64,000 bases of DNA from Siphonodentalium dalli (GCA_032622095.1 CP136063.1:7483814-7547813), one strand, 5' to 3'; positions 23,275 to 35,335 are shown, counted from the first letter of the stretch. Numbers and translations: made by a program. The notes: generated by a model not told the origin, from the letters alone.

Positions 23275-23450
23275 GCCGCCATAATGGAAGCCATCTTGTC
23301 TGAAGTCTCTGCAGCCACCTTTTTTCTTGTTAACAACCGAACAAAATGAGAGAACAAATTAAGAATGAAAATTAGTGGGGTGAAGTTGAGTCCTATGTGG
23401 TGCAGAGGTCGACCACTATCTCCTGGACTAATAATACAAACTAGAATATG
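23275..23450 (-). mobile_element. Solo arm fragment of the long-TIR element
   Basis: Resembles the outer part of the right arm at 25565-25738: GCCATCTTGTCTG, TTAGTGGGGTGAAGTTGAGT and the terminal TCTCCTGGACTA are diverged counterparts. It is probably a decayed end of a second copy. Confidence 0.55.
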
Positions 23451-23504
23451 AAATTAATATTAACCATTCCATGGCTGGATCTTGCTGACATTTTGACTGA
23501 CGTT

Positions 23505-23779
23505 GTTAGCCGGTGCATTATGTTATATATGACAGGCTCCCTATGGGATAATCGGAGACCGGCGTACATAAAATAATGCACTGACCTAACAATACTTACA
23601 CTGACGTTGTAAACCAGTGCATTATCGTATACGTGGGAGGTTCCCTATGGGATAATGGGAGACCCGCATATATAAGAAAATGCATTGACCACTATTTACA
23701 CTAAAGCTGTAAGCCAGTGTATTCTCCTTTATATGCGTGGTTACCTACGGGAGAAGGTGACACCAGCATACATATATAG
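23505..23779. repeat. Three diverged hairpin modules
   Basis: Copies around 23510-23590, 23615-23690 and 23705-23775 have GTGCATTAT...ATAATGCAC type stems and CCCTATGGGATAAT loops. They are more diverged than the copies at the left of the window. Confidence 0.65.
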
Positions 23780-25738
23780 TCCGGAAGCTGATATGGGTAA
23801 TCCTGCACCCCGTAGGACCTAACTTTACCCCACTCATTTTGTTCATTGTTATGTCCTTCAACTTTTAAGCAATGTTAGCATTACTCCAGACAATATGGCG
23901 TCCATCATGGCCGCAGTTGTTCAGACTAAGCCCTAAGTCAGTTTATGCAAATTATAGCGGGGAAATCTAGTAAAATATATAGAAATGTATGTATTTTCGT
24001 GAAGCTGACATAATTCCACTTGTAATGGGCAAAATTGAAACTCCCCATCCAAGACGGCCACCAAACTGGCGGCTGGAATTTGAAAATATGACGTTTGTTC
24101 ACTAATATCGTCTAGATGAGTGTATACTGTTTGGAGCTGGTCGATAAATGTGACTTTATTTTGTATTGTGTATATTAAATTATCATTGGATCAATGAAGT
24201 ATGCAGTTATTTGGCTCCTAGACCCTTCCAATCCCTAAAAAATCGATTTTACAGAACGCGGTATAAAATAAAAAAACATTCACAATTGGGATTCCAGCCA
24301 TATTTCAACAAGAAATGAACAGAACGTTGTAATATAAGTGACTTATATCATTACCTGAGAATATTCCAACTCATTGGAACCCAAATTGTTACTTTGGCTC
24401 AAAATTACTGCAAAAATCGCCGCCAAAATGTGGAAAATGGTAGATATTGCCCCAGCGTGTGCTCCAATCGCTAAAAAAAATTTGTTTGATGTATAACATT
24501 GGCTGTTCTGCTTTCTACGCATTGAATACTGACATTTATCACATAATTAACCCACAAAACCTGCTTCATAATTATTGGTAAGACACACGTGTAATATTAG
24601 AGCGTGCGACGACGAAACGCCATTATTTAAATGACTTGGGATGGCTGAAGTGTATGATTGTTGTTTTCGATAAATACTTCGCATTGCTTCGCGTTTATTT
24701 GATCATGTGATAAAAGGTATCTCAACTCGTTCTATTTTATACGTAATTTATCAACCTCGTCCACTAAATTATATTTGTGATTCGATAAACCTCCGATCAA
24801 ATCGAATTTAATGAAATCGGTTGATAATTTCCGTATAAAATAGAAACTCATCTCTATGTCTGGTGCACCATTGTTAACTCTTACTATTACCAGATATATT
24901 GGACATTTTCCGTCACAAACTGACACAAATATCGGCAAAAATTCACTTTTCGGGTTTGGACCATTTGTTCAAGGTCTATCTTAAATGTGTCACACATCGG
25001 TGTGTATAGACCAAATTGCTCAAGCTGGCTTCCAAAATGGTAACCAAATTTGGTAAAAAAGTAGATTGTGTACATATATCCCGTACAGTGTTTTCTGCGT
25101 TTTCCGAAAAAGGTAGGAAAGTGTGACTCACTTGGTTATTTTGCATGTAGTTAATTAACTGACAACTGCATGTCATATTCATTGGTTAGCATATGCCTCA
25201 ATTAAATTTCAAAGTTCTGTTCATTTCTTGTTGACAAGACTCGATTTGTTTATGGATCGGAAGGGGCTAGAGCCCCAATAATTGCATATTTCATTACTCC
25301 AATGATAAGATAATATAACATATACCAAATAAAGTCGAATTTCTCAGCCAGTTCCAAACAGCATAAACTTATATAGAATATATTAGTGAAAAAACGTCAT
25401 ATTTTCAAATTTTGGCGGCCATTTTAGCGGCCATCTAGGATGGGGAGTTTCAATTTTGCCCTATGGAAGTACCATTTTGTCTTAGCTTCACGAACATATA
25501 TACATTTATATACAATTTACTTGATTTCCCCACTATAATTTGCATCAAACTGACTTAGGCCCTAGTCTGAAAAACGGCGACCACGATGGACGCCATCTTG
25601 TCTGGGATCTACACGGCCACTTTCTGTTCGCGTTAAAATTGCTTAAAAGTTGAAGGACACAATAAGGAACACAATTAGTCGGGTAAAGTTAAGTCCCGCG
25701 GAGGGAGGGGTGCAATGGTACCCCTGTTAGCTCCCGGA
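23780..25738. mobile_element. Non-autonomous DNA transposon with terminal inverted repeats of about 540 bp
   Basis: The left arm (23780-24329) and right arm (25210-25738) are diverged reverse complements. Termini are TCCGGAAGCT and AGCTCCCGGA. Shared internal blocks include TTGAAACTCCCCAT, AAAATATGACGTTT and ACAAGAAATGAACAGAAC. The spacer of about 880 bp contains no frame above about 70 residues and no transposase, so the copy is non-autonomous. Flanks are TA-rich and a target duplication could not be fixed by eye. The superfamily is unassigned. Confidence 0.75.
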
Positions 25739-26184
25739 CAAACAAGATATATAATTTAAAGATGGCTGAAGATCGGTTTGCTAAAACCAACACCAGCATC
25801 ACCAATATTTAATTACCAGGATCATCAATCAATATAAGAAATTATCACACATACTTTGCCTCGGTGTTACTCACATGTTTTACAGATCTGGTCGAAACAT
25901 CAAAACCATCCGTGGTCATTGTATAACCGCAGACAATCGGCCTCGTGTCCAGAATTAAGAGTTTTTATTGGCCCGGGGAGGATCACGTGATAACAATGTA
26001 TTGTCAAAAGCATCCGGCGGCAAACCGTATGTGTCTGATTGTGATATGTGTCCAAGAGTGAACGGCCACAGCCTCAAGCTGAACGACGATGTGTTACCAG
26101 ATCACGTGCAGCCTCCCAGTGGGTATCTGTTTAGTTCCATGATTACACCCCACCCCTGAGGTGTGCGTAACCGTGTGTAACGTT
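25739..26184. other. No supported gene
   Basis: The frame 25968-26159 (63 residues) has no recognised domain. Confidence 0.4.
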
Positions 26185-26275
26185 ATGCAATTGAGACTAG
26201 GCGACTTGTGTTGTGCCGTACGCGGGACTCGAACTCCTGACCCCGGTTCTTAATCCAAGCAAGCTTACAACATTG
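26185..26275 (-). other. Possible tRNA-derived (SINE-like) fragment
   Basis: The reverse strand reads GGAGTTCGAGTCCCGCGTAC, which resembles a tRNA B box and T-loop, preceded by a region like an anticodon arm. The T-stem does not pair properly and no A box or acceptor stem was found. At best it is a decayed tRNA or SINE fragment. Confidence 0.25.
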
Positions 26276-27529
26276 GTATATTTCTCGTGCCAGGGATTAT
26301 CCACTTATAATCCCCTGGTAGGATTATCAGATATGGATGACCACCGATGTGAACTCGGGTCAACTATCATGAAACACATTATATAACAAAGCTCGTGAAT
26401 TTACCAGGCCAGGGGCATCCTCAATTCCACTATCATACTGGTATTCCACTATATTATAGTGGTATTAGACCATTACCGTTTTGTGAATTTGATAAAAGAG
26501 GGATAATCCAAAATAATATTTCGCACAAATTATTCAAAATTATTGTCGCCATCAGTTATGAGGAGCCAACGCTTGTTTCATAAATAAATTATCGCGCATG
26601 CGCGTTACACATACAGAGTTTGCGACGACGAACATGATTTTTAGTTCCCATTTTACAGAAGGACGTGGGGCTTTCTTGTGTTGTTATTTCCACTTTCCGA
26701 CAGCTTCTGAAACTGTCTATTCATCCGGGTGCTCTGCCTATCATTAGATTATGTCAACTTCCGGTGGGCAAGACATGGTACCTCTTGTCTTGAACTCAAG
26801 TGTAATTGACCATCCCTCATTTACTCACATATGTGGGTCACACAAATAACTTTATCGATGCGATTTGTGGATGATATCTTGTAATAAACAGGATAATTTA
26901 TAGCCGATTCCTATTTCGTAGACTTCATGTACATTTGGGTGAGAATACCTTGGTGAAAGATCACCGGCCAATGGGACACATCTACCCGTTATAAATCCCC
27001 ATCGCTGCTATGTGCTACATTTAAAGTAAACACTGGCACCCTGGGACGTATTCACCAAGTGGGTTTATTTTATAAACCAGGTAGTTTATTTGGTAGCGGC
27101 TGAACGCACAAGGTATCTTCGCCACAGTGTTAACGAAGCACACTGTCAATGACGTGATTGACCTAATCTATCAGATTAGTATTTGTCAATGTATTATGAC
27201 TAAATCTCAAGCACTAACCGGCCACAAGCCGCATGCATAGCGGTATACATTATGCGTATAAATTCATAGAGACTCAGACTGTCCGGTGCGTATATTATTG
27301 CAGAAGGAATTGTGGTGACATAATTGAGATTTATTTTCGAAATAACACAACGCGAGGAAGAGGAAAAACCAAGACATTATCTCAGTAAAATTATAAGGGA
27401 TAGATCCAACCTACTATAATCATCAGTGAAGTGGCTAGATGGTCTCCTTTGATGTAATTAGCCGGGGGATCAATATAATCTACTTGGCTAACCATGGCTC
27501 TTTCCAAGTATGAGATTTTGTATTTAAAC
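26276..27529. other. No supported gene; small palindrome
   Basis: GGGATTAT-CCACTT-ATAATCCC near 26293 forms a short hairpin. No coding sequence was recognised. Confidence 0.45.
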
Positions 27530-27835
27530 GGCCATGGGGGGGACGATCAAGATACACCGGACCGTCCACGGTTCGGTGTGAGAACATTTTTAAATGGGAA
27601 CATGAAAATCGCTCAATCCTAGCATCTAGACTAGCCTCGAGCTTAATTTCCACCCCTACTACGGTTGAAACATTTCAAATAATTAGCAGTTTTTGACTGC
27701 CCGCGGAGGAGGAACAAGGACACAAGCTTGCCAAGTTTTGGAAATTTCCGACCTGACACCCAAACAGGGTCGGTAATTTCCAACTGATGGCCTTATCAGC
27801 AATCATTTTGACCAAAAGTATGAGAATATGCAAAT
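27530..27835. repeat. Single copy of the 240-265-bp repeat arrayed at 38120-38790
   Basis: Shared blocks include GGTTCGGTGTGAGAA, CCTAGCATCTAGACTAGCCT, TTAGCAGTTTTTGACTG and TTGGAAATTTCC. It is a dispersed repeat family of unknown type. Confidence 0.7.
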
Positions 27836-28219
27836 GTTGGTAAAAAAACAACGAATTCTCTATTTAAAAACAAACTCTGTCGCTACGTCGCCACGTGATG
27901 AGTGGAGATTTGTTGGACGCTATAGAAGAATTGCTTTCCGGCACTGGTGGATGGTTTCGGTCTCTTTGTTTTCAAGAATTTTGATGATTCAATGCACTAT
28001 ATGCTCAACAAGTGTTGCGTTCATCGGTTGTGTGCCCCATCCTTTCCATCGGTTACTCATGATTGAACTGAACCAAACACGTACTGTTACTCTGATGTGC
28101 GCAGCATGTTCATGCACGTAACCGGTGGTCAATCCATGATTGTCCCCAATCACCTTGATTGAATAATCCTATACTGTGCGGCGACGTCTTCCCACCGGAG
28201 TCCACCGAGAGATTCGCAT
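27836..28219. other. No supported gene
   Basis: A 97-residue frame at 27828-28121 has no recognisable domain. Confidence 0.4.
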
Positions 28220-28238
28220 TGAGCGTCGCCTCGTATGT
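28220..28238. repeat. Target-site duplication, left copy
   Basis: TGAGCGTCGCCTCGTATGT, identical to 29503-29521. The two copies bracket the LINE fragment. Confidence 0.85.
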
Positions 28239-29502
28239 ATATATCTGTATTTCCTCCTCGTGGGAGAGTAGATATTTACATGAGTTATAATACATATATA
28301 AATATACAGCTTAACTAGATTGGTAACACGATTTCTGTGATAGTCCATGCATTATCAGAATCATTTATATAGCAATCTGACACACACCAGAATACATGTT
28401 CGTGTATTTATGAACAGCGCTGGAAAACATAGTCCGAATTGGTGTTTATGTTCATATTACATATATTTAGCAAGAATACACATGTGTCTATGATGACCAA
28501 GTCTAAAACATCGTAGATATGTTCGGAGAGCGACGGCATGTGACCTCCGAGGAAAACTGACATAAGATCTGTTGGTGCGAGAGATGCGAGGAACAGATAC
28601 ACATCGATCCCGTGTTTATTTAGTATCATTTCCCAGTGCTGATCAACTAAATGTATCACTGTGGCCGACCTGCAAGACCAAAACACATGGTATAACTCGT
28701 GGTTGTAATCCGTGTCGCACAAACTGCACGTCAGATTATTTTCGTCGGTTGATTTGTTGAGCAGCTTTGCTAAGTGTCTCAGTGGCTTCGAGAATGATCG
28801 GTGGGATTTGCACAGATTCCAAATTTTCCATGTTTGATTGGGATGGGAATGGCAGCGCATGAATAGTGAGAGCTCGGCATTGAGCCCAGTCGAACGATAC
28901 CACGAAGAGTAATAGTTTGTTTCGACTGTCTCGCGAACCAGTCTCTTCCATTCGTTTTTCGATGGGAATAATCCTGTGTCCATGAAGACAGTGAGGAATG
29001 TTAAAAGATGATATTCCTCTAATAAGGTGAAAATGTCTTTAACAAATCCTGACATGGAGCGACCAAATAGCCGATATTGATGTGCCTTGAAAAGAAATAT
29101 CCTCAACGGAGTCTGGTGGCCCACCGGTATGTGAATGAGTTTTTCAAGGAAGTACAGTTTCCGCAGATGAATTTCCATCTCGACTGGAAGCAATCCCATG
29201 AGACTAAGCGCCACAGTCGTTGGTGTCCTGGTTCGAAGAGATTGCATATATTTCACACATACACGGAATGACCGTTCGATTATTAGCAGAGTAGATTTGT
29301 TGTTTAATGGAAGTAATTCGCTCCCATATAGAGCTTTGGGGAGAACGATACATTTCAGTAACTTGGCCATTACGGATGGAGAACAAGATCTCGTCATTGG
29401 CTTCCCTGCTAGAGCGAAGTATGTATTTCTCATTTTATGAGATATCTGTTCCGAACGATTGGCTGAATTGTTGAATTTCCCTTAGGTAATTCCGAGATGA
29501 GA
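28239..29502 (-). mobile_element. 5'-truncated non-LTR retrotransposon (LINE) insertion
   Basis: A minus-strand insertion of about 1.26 kb flanked by a perfect 19-bp direct repeat, as expected for target-primed reverse transcription. It carries the 3' end of an ORF2-type frame (open from about 29481, stop at 28408) and a 3' untranslated part of about 170 bp that ends AT-rich at the target duplication. Endonuclease and catalytic reverse transcriptase are missing, so this copy cannot move on its own. The perfect duplication implies a fairly young insertion. Confidence 0.85.
28408..29433 (-). CDS. C-terminal fragment of a LINE ORF2 (reverse transcriptase thumb region and zinc knuckle)
   Basis: A 341-residue frame from the first ATG. 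The frame is actually open from about 29481, because the insertion is 5'-truncated and this ATG is not a native start. Residues 30-43 (VLPKALYGSELLPL) and the following segment with QSLRTRTPTTVALSLMGLLP match the region after the catalytic core in Jockey/CR1-like non-LTR elements, where the motif LP..LYG.E is common. C236, C239, H249 and C254 form a C-x2-C...H-x4-C knuckle typical of the C-terminus of these proteins. No YADD box or endonuclease is present. The frame has no internal stop, consistent with a recent insertion. The product is not expected to be functional. Assignment to the non-LTR class is fairly sure, but the clade is not. Confidence 0.8.
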   Translation of the reverse strand: MRNTYFALAGKPMTRSCSPSVMAKLLKCIVLPKALYGSELLPLNNKSTLLIIERSFRVCVKYMQSLRTRTPTTVALSLMGLLPVEMEIHLRKLYFLEKLIHIPVGHQTPLRIFLFKAHQYRLFGRSMSGFVKDIFTLLEEYHLLTFLTVFMDTGLFPSKNEWKRLVRETVETNYYSSWYRSTGLNAELSLFMRCHSHPNQTWKIWNLCKSHRSFSKPLRHLAKLLNKSTDENNLTCSLCDTDYNHELYHVFWSCRSATVIHLVDQHWEMILNKHGIDVYLFLASLAPTDLMSVFLGGHMPSLSEHIYDVLDLVIIDTCVFLLNICNMNINTNSDYVFQRCS

Positions 29503-29521
29503 TGAGCGTCGCCTCGTATGT
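29503..29521. repeat. Target-site duplication, right copy
   Basis: Perfect 19-bp match to 28220-28238. Confidence 0.85.
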
Positions 29522-29585
29522 GTATTATCAGCACGCACAGCGACAAACGAGCTTACCGAATTGATATATATGTCAATGTCGGAAC

Positions 29586-29660
29586 TACTCTGGTATTTTC
29601 AACAGCTACATATATTGTGTCAGGCATGTGCTACATGTAGCCGTTGGAAATACCAGAGTA
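29586..29660. other. 75-nt hairpin with pre-miRNA-like dimensions
   Basis: Arms at 29586-29611 and 29635-29660 (26 nt each) pair with 24 Watson-Crick pairs, one G-T and one A-C mismatch, around a 23-nt loop. The left arm begins TACTCTGGTATTTTCAAC. Size and near-perfect pairing fit a miRNA precursor, but foldback DNA is common in this window, so this is only a candidate. Confidence 0.4.
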
Positions 29661-30435
29661 ACACACTTTGGAATCGAGTGTTGTACATTGTAGCAAACGT
29701 CATGCATAATTGCACCACACAATGTCTGCGTGTCATATATATAGCTTAAGAATAATTGCTGACAATGATGGAACACATTATGAAAGTGCATTCAAACCGA
29801 CTCAACTATCCTGTTATTTTCGAAGATATCTTCATATGTGTTAATCAAAATGCGAAAATGTTATGTTCTGAATATAATCTGTTACATACGACCAACGAGG
29901 GAAGAGTTAACTTTACAAATATCACAATACCTACCGGGTTCACTAACGTGGAAATTATAGAGGATATCTAGTTAGTCGCCATTTTTTACAAAAGTGATTA
30001 ACCGAGTGCACTAAATTCGATTCGAGCCGAGCTTGATACTTTAGCGAATCGTATTTAGTGGATGAAGTTAATACATTGCGCATGTACATGCATTATTACG
30101 ACGAATCCAACTTAATATTGATTCTCACAACCAAAGAGGACGTACAGACACCTTCAAGAAAAAAAAGTTCCATTACCACAATATACCATATTAACGACAC
30201 CGTTCACAGTAATTCAATGAATTCGAATTAGTGATGCCAGTCATTATTGTCCGCAGGTTTCACAATGCCATAGATGGACGCGTGATACAACACATCAAAT
30301 GGGAAGCATTTTGTGATACAATCCGGAAAAATACTGAAACCTTACCAGCATGGTGGTTAGGGCTTCGTGGTTACTGTTGAAATATAACATCCACTGTTTG
30401 ACGTAATGTATTCCTCAAACTATATTCGTAACTGC
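29661..30435. other. No supported gene
   Basis: Only a weak hairpin near 30011-30058 (CTAAATTCGATTCG and CGAATCGTATTTAG) was seen. Confidence 0.45.
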
Positions 30436-30900
30436 TAACTGCGAGTTTGCGAAACATCTCCAATATAACACAAACTAAATTAGTTACCTCTGAAATGTTA
30501 ATGCCCCTACTAAACAGAATGCATGACAATATATGCCGATAATCAGTGTCAGGCGCACGTTTTCTCAAAATGTCCTAATTTAAAAAAATGTATTTTCTCA
30601 AAATATGTCTGGAATTTAATAATGAGACATGTACAGCGATAACTGTGACACAATATGAAGCGTCAACTCGTTGGAATTTTTATCTGCGAGTTTGTGAAAC
30701 ATCTCCAATATAACACAAACTAAATTAATGACCTCTGAAATTTCAGTGAAACATCTCCAATATAACATAAACTAAATTAATGACCTCTGAAATTTCAGTG
30801 AAACATCTCCAATATAACACAAACTAAATTAATGACCTCTGAAATTTCAGTGAAACATCTCCAATATAACACAAACTAAATTAATTACCTCTGAAATGTC
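30436..30900. repeat. 52-bp minisatellite, four units plus a detached copy
   Basis: The unit GAAACATCTCCAATATAACA...GACCTCTGAAATTTCAG is repeated at 30688-30900. A diverged single copy lies at 30443-30500. Confidence 0.9.
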
Positions 30901-31624
30901 AATGCCTTCTCTCGCCGGTAGATTGCACTTCTTATCAATGAAACGCCTGTATTTATCCTGGAACCAACTAAATTCGCCGACGTCAGCTGTCATCGTGTCC
31001 ACATCAGTTTACGAAATCCGAAACGACATCAGTAACTGAATGTGTAGGTCAACAGTTATATCGTCTCAATAACGTGTTATGTTAAAGGTTTATTCATCCA
31101 AATTGTTCCAGGAAGAACGTTGTCCACATTTAGCGACACTGGAATACGACTTGGATTGGTAAAGTCACATCGGGAAGTTATGTCACACGTGTTGGATATT
31201 CATACCAAAATACGCCGAAAAATGCAATTACTTAGTGATAACATTCAATTGATTGTTTGTATATATCTGTAGATTTTGATAATAATTTTAAAAACTTTAT
31301 ATGTGCCTTTGAGGTTACCAATTTCCCATCATCAAACTATTAGTTTCACAGCGCCGACACTTTTATATATCTGGCGTCACTGATTTTAATTTATAGTAAA
31401 GTAAACGTCCTGTATGTACTAGTGTTGGAAGTCAATAACAGACAATTTAGGGGTCGAAACTAGGTTACACATGTTGAATTGACTACGTACTTTAATTGAA
31501 CTGAAAGCTGATAATGTATAACGTGAATAATTTGATGCATGTCTTCAAACAGATTTGATTGGAACAATATTATTATAATTGTTTACAAAATCAATTAAAC
31601 CTTCAGTGGTCGGAGCTGCGCTGG
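30901..31624. other. No supported gene
   Basis: AT-rich, with nothing recognisable. Confidence 0.45.
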
Positions 31625-31811
31625 CGCATAAATAAAGATAATGTGCCAGTGCATTTTGGTATATATGCGAGTCTCACACAGGGGCCGCGTACATAATATT
31701 ATGCACTGGATTGCACGTCCAATGTAAATATTGTTATACCTCATTTATTATCTCATATACCCCAGGCTCCCTATGGGATAGCCGAATAAAATAATACATT
31801 GGCACATTTTT
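31625..31811. repeat. Hairpin modules flanking the 107-bp array
   Basis: Two diverged modules (GTGCATTTTGGTATATATGC...ATTATGCAC and CATTTATTATCTCATATAC...TAATACATTGG) with the usual GGAGCTGCGCTGGCGCA left flank. The right flank (GGCACATTTTTTTCTCAATA then TTTCAGGAAGCTCCA) runs directly into the minisatellite. Confidence 0.7.
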
Positions 31812-33636
31812 TTCTCAATATTTCAGGAAGCTCCACACACGAAAATGTTAAACCACCCTTATGGAGCCCCTCACATACGTGAACATACGACACTCAGCAA
31901 TGCAAGCTGCCACTTGTATAGGGCTCCCTACAGGAAGCTCCACGCATGAAAATGTTAAACCACCCATATGGAGCGCCTCACAGACGTGAACATACGACAC
32001 TCAGCAATGCAAGCTGCCACTTGTATAGGGATCCCTACATGAAGCTCCACACATGAACATGTTAAACCACCCTTATGGAGCCCCTCACAGGAGTGAACAT
32101 ACGACACTCAGCAATACAAGCTGCCACTTGTATAGGGCTCCCTACAGGAAGCTCCACACATGAACATGTTAAACCACCCTTATGGAGCCCCGCACAGACG
32201 TGAACATACGACACTCATCAATACAAGCTGCCACTTGTATAGGGCGCCCTACAGGAAGCTCCACACACGAAAATGTTAAACCACCCTTATGGAGCCCCTC
32301 ATAGACGTGAACATACGACACTCATCAATACAAGCTGTCACTTGTATAGGGCTCCCTATAGGAAGCTCCACACATGAAAATGTTAAACCACCCATATGGA
32401 GCGCCTCACAGGAGTGAACATACGACACTCATCAATGCAAGCTGCCACTTGTATGGGGCTCCCTACAGGAAGCTCCAGTCGTGGGCGGGTTAAGATACCC
32501 TTATGGATCGCCTCAAAGGAGTGAACATACGACACTCATCAAAACAAGCTGCCACTTGTATAGGGCTCCCTACAGGAAGCTCCACACATGAAAATGTTAA
32601 ACCACCCTTATGGAGCCCCTCACAGGAGTGAACATACGACACTCATCAATACAAGCTGCCACTTGTATAGGGCTCCCTACGGGAAGCTCCACACATGAAA
32701 ATGTTAAACCACCCTTATGGAGCCCCTCACATACGTGAACATACGACACTCAGCAATGCAAGCTGCCACTTGTATAGGGATCCCTACATGAAGCTCCACA
32801 CATGAACATGTTAAACCACCCTTATGGAGCCCCTCACAGGAGTGAACATACGACACTCAGCAATACAAGCTGCCACTTGTATAGGGCTCCCTACAGGAAG
32901 CTCCACACATGAAAATGTTAAACCACCCTTATGGAGCCCCTCACAGACGTGAACATACGACACTCAGCAATGCAAGCTGCCACTTGTATAGGGATCCCTA
33001 CATGAAGCTCCACACATGAACATGTTAAACCACCCTTATGGAGCCCCTCACAGACGTGAACATACGACACTCATCAATACAAGCTGTCACTTGTATAGGG
33101 CTCCCTACAGGAAGCTCCACACATGAAAATGTTAAACCACCCACATGGAGCCCCTCACAGGAGTGAACATACGACACTCATCAATACAAGCTGCCACTTG
33201 TATAGGGCTCCCTACGGGAAGCTCCACACACGAAAATGTTAAACCACCCTTATGGAGCCCCTCACAGGAGTGAACATACGACACTCATCAATACAAGCTG
33301 CCACTTGTATAGGGCTCCCTACGGGAAGCTCCACACATGAAAATGTTAAACCACCCTTATGGAGCCCCTCACAGACGTGAACATACGACACTCATCAATA
33401 CAAGCTGCCACTTGTATAGTATAGGGCTCCCTACAGGAAGCTCCACACCACTTGTATAGGGCTCCCTACAGGAAGCTCCACACATGAACATGTTAAACCA
33501 CCCTTATGGAGCCCCTCACAGACGTGAACATACGACACTCATCAATACAAGCTGCCACTTGTATGGGGCTCCATACAGGAAGCTGCCACTTGTATAGGGC
33601 TCCCTACAGGAAGCTCCAGTCGTGGACGGGTTAAGT
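31812..33636. repeat. 107-bp minisatellite, about 17 units
   Basis: Units begin AGGAAGCTCCACACATGAAA and contain TTAAACCACCCTTATGGAGC, GAACATACGACACTCATCAA and GCCACTTGTATAGGGCTCCC. Units near 32468 and the last one (33609) instead read AGGAAGCTCCAGTCGTGG, closer to the flank of solo hairpin modules (CAGGAAGCTCCAGTCATG). The right edge (33415-33610) holds partial, rearranged units. Confidence 0.95.
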
Positions 33637-35006
33637 GTCGATTTGCGAAAATGATCTCAAACCGGTCCAGATGAATATAAGATATATCGCGTGTTCTAAT
33701 CTACATATCGAACATTCTTCATCGCGTAAGTAGTCCGTATGTTTAGTTTATTCCTCAATTACCTGATCTACGTTTCGGAAATGTTAGTCCATATAAGCAC
33801 TTAGTTAGTGTCAACTTAACCTGTCCTCGACCGAGTGGTTGGCAAGTAAAGTCCGCAGTATACATATAAACCAGAGAATGAATAGGTATACACACCAATT
33901 CACATATTATACCGTAGATTATAAACTATACATTCAACCTGCTATGTCGTGATTTATTACTGAATCCGTAATAGGTGATATCGAACGGAACTTGAATATT
34001 AACTATAACATAGAATGAACAACTTCCAATGTTCCAAACAGGTTCACATAAATCAAAGTAAGTATCGATGTATAACACGTTGTCTTAGGGATTGGTATGA
34101 TGGATGAACCAACATTTGGTGACCCTATGACCATATGATCATATAATTCCGTCAACGTGACCATGACAGATTATGATATTATGCTATAATCTGCACAGAC
34201 AGGCCATTACAGGGCTCTACTTAGCGAAGGCCAAGCTTATTAGTTATGTGCTACTAGGTTGGTAATGATGTGGTAGTAGTTTATTAATGATGTAATACTA
34301 GCTAATTAGTTATGTCGTATTAGCTTGTATTACACGCTTGCAAGTACAGTATTATTACTGTTCCATATTTACACATGCCTATGGGACATACCCATCACGT
34401 TGCCGTAAAATTAAGTACATGGCGTTCACCTCAACCATGAAACAGCAAATATAAAATAAAAGCATCATCACACATGACAAAACGCGCCCTCTATGTGGCT
34501 GAATAAACCTTCCAATCCTGTATTTTTAATTAGAATAACCCGTTTCGAAAACTGTTCTATCTCCGCCGCCAACATCGCCATATTAGGAAATCTTGATCAT
34601 GCCAAAAGTGACCCACACCCATGCACATTGGTATGGCCTAATATTCCACTCAGATTTGTGGGGTGAGGTACTAATACGTTAATTACACGCGTCGTGTAAC
34701 ATACTAAGGCGCCGATAATTTCCGACGGGTAAATAACTAATACCTTCAATCCACGCTTCATTTAACAGTTTGGTGTGAAATATTAATGTCTGCGATTAGT
34801 ACTGCAAATATGAGCTGCATAACAACAGCTTAACCCCTCTGGTGTCCCGGTACGTTCATAGGCATTCACAAGTGTGCACGGTACGTTTCGCATGCCGTTC
34901 TTGCCAGAATAAGAACTGAAATATTCATATAAAATGCATTTTTACCACAGCCAACGACGTGAGCAGAAAGTGAATGATAATTGATAAGTTGATAATAAAT
35001 GATTGG
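33637..35006. other. No supported gene
   Basis: A stretch of 1.4 kb with only short frames and no recognisable repeat or palindrome. Confidence 0.45.
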
Positions 35007-35080
35007 CCAATGCATTATCTTATATCTTATATATTCGAGGCGACACATGGTCTACTCTCATATACAAGATAATTCATTGG
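35007..35080. repeat. Hairpin module, diverged
   Basis: CCAATGCATTATCTTATATC at the left against AAGATAATTCATTGG at the right, followed by CACAGGGT as in other copies. Confidence 0.7.
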
Positions 35081-35089
35081 CACAGGGTC

Positions 35090-35335
35090 AATCGATGGTA
35101 TTTGAAACCGAGGGTGCAATTCCGGTCGATACCATAATGTCATTCGGATCGAGACCAGCAAGCAAATCGAGTGTATACGAGACAACTGATGGTGCCATTC
35201 GGATCGAGACCACCATGCCAATCGAGTATATGAGACCGTGGGTGGTACAATTCTGATCGAGACCACCATGCCAATCGAGTGTATGTGAGACCACCGATGC
35301 TGCAATTTTGTTCGAAACAATAATGTCAATGGGTG
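35090..35335. repeat. Minisatellite of about 54 bp, roughly 4.5 units
   Basis: GATCGAGACCACCATGCCAA recurs at 35147, 35202 and 35255 with diverged units at either side. It lies directly beside the hairpin module. Confidence 0.8.

Noticed and set aside
26185-26275. tRNA gene
   Set aside because: Only a B-box-like segment is present; no paired T-stem, A box or acceptor stem was found. Kept as a weak SINE-like feature.
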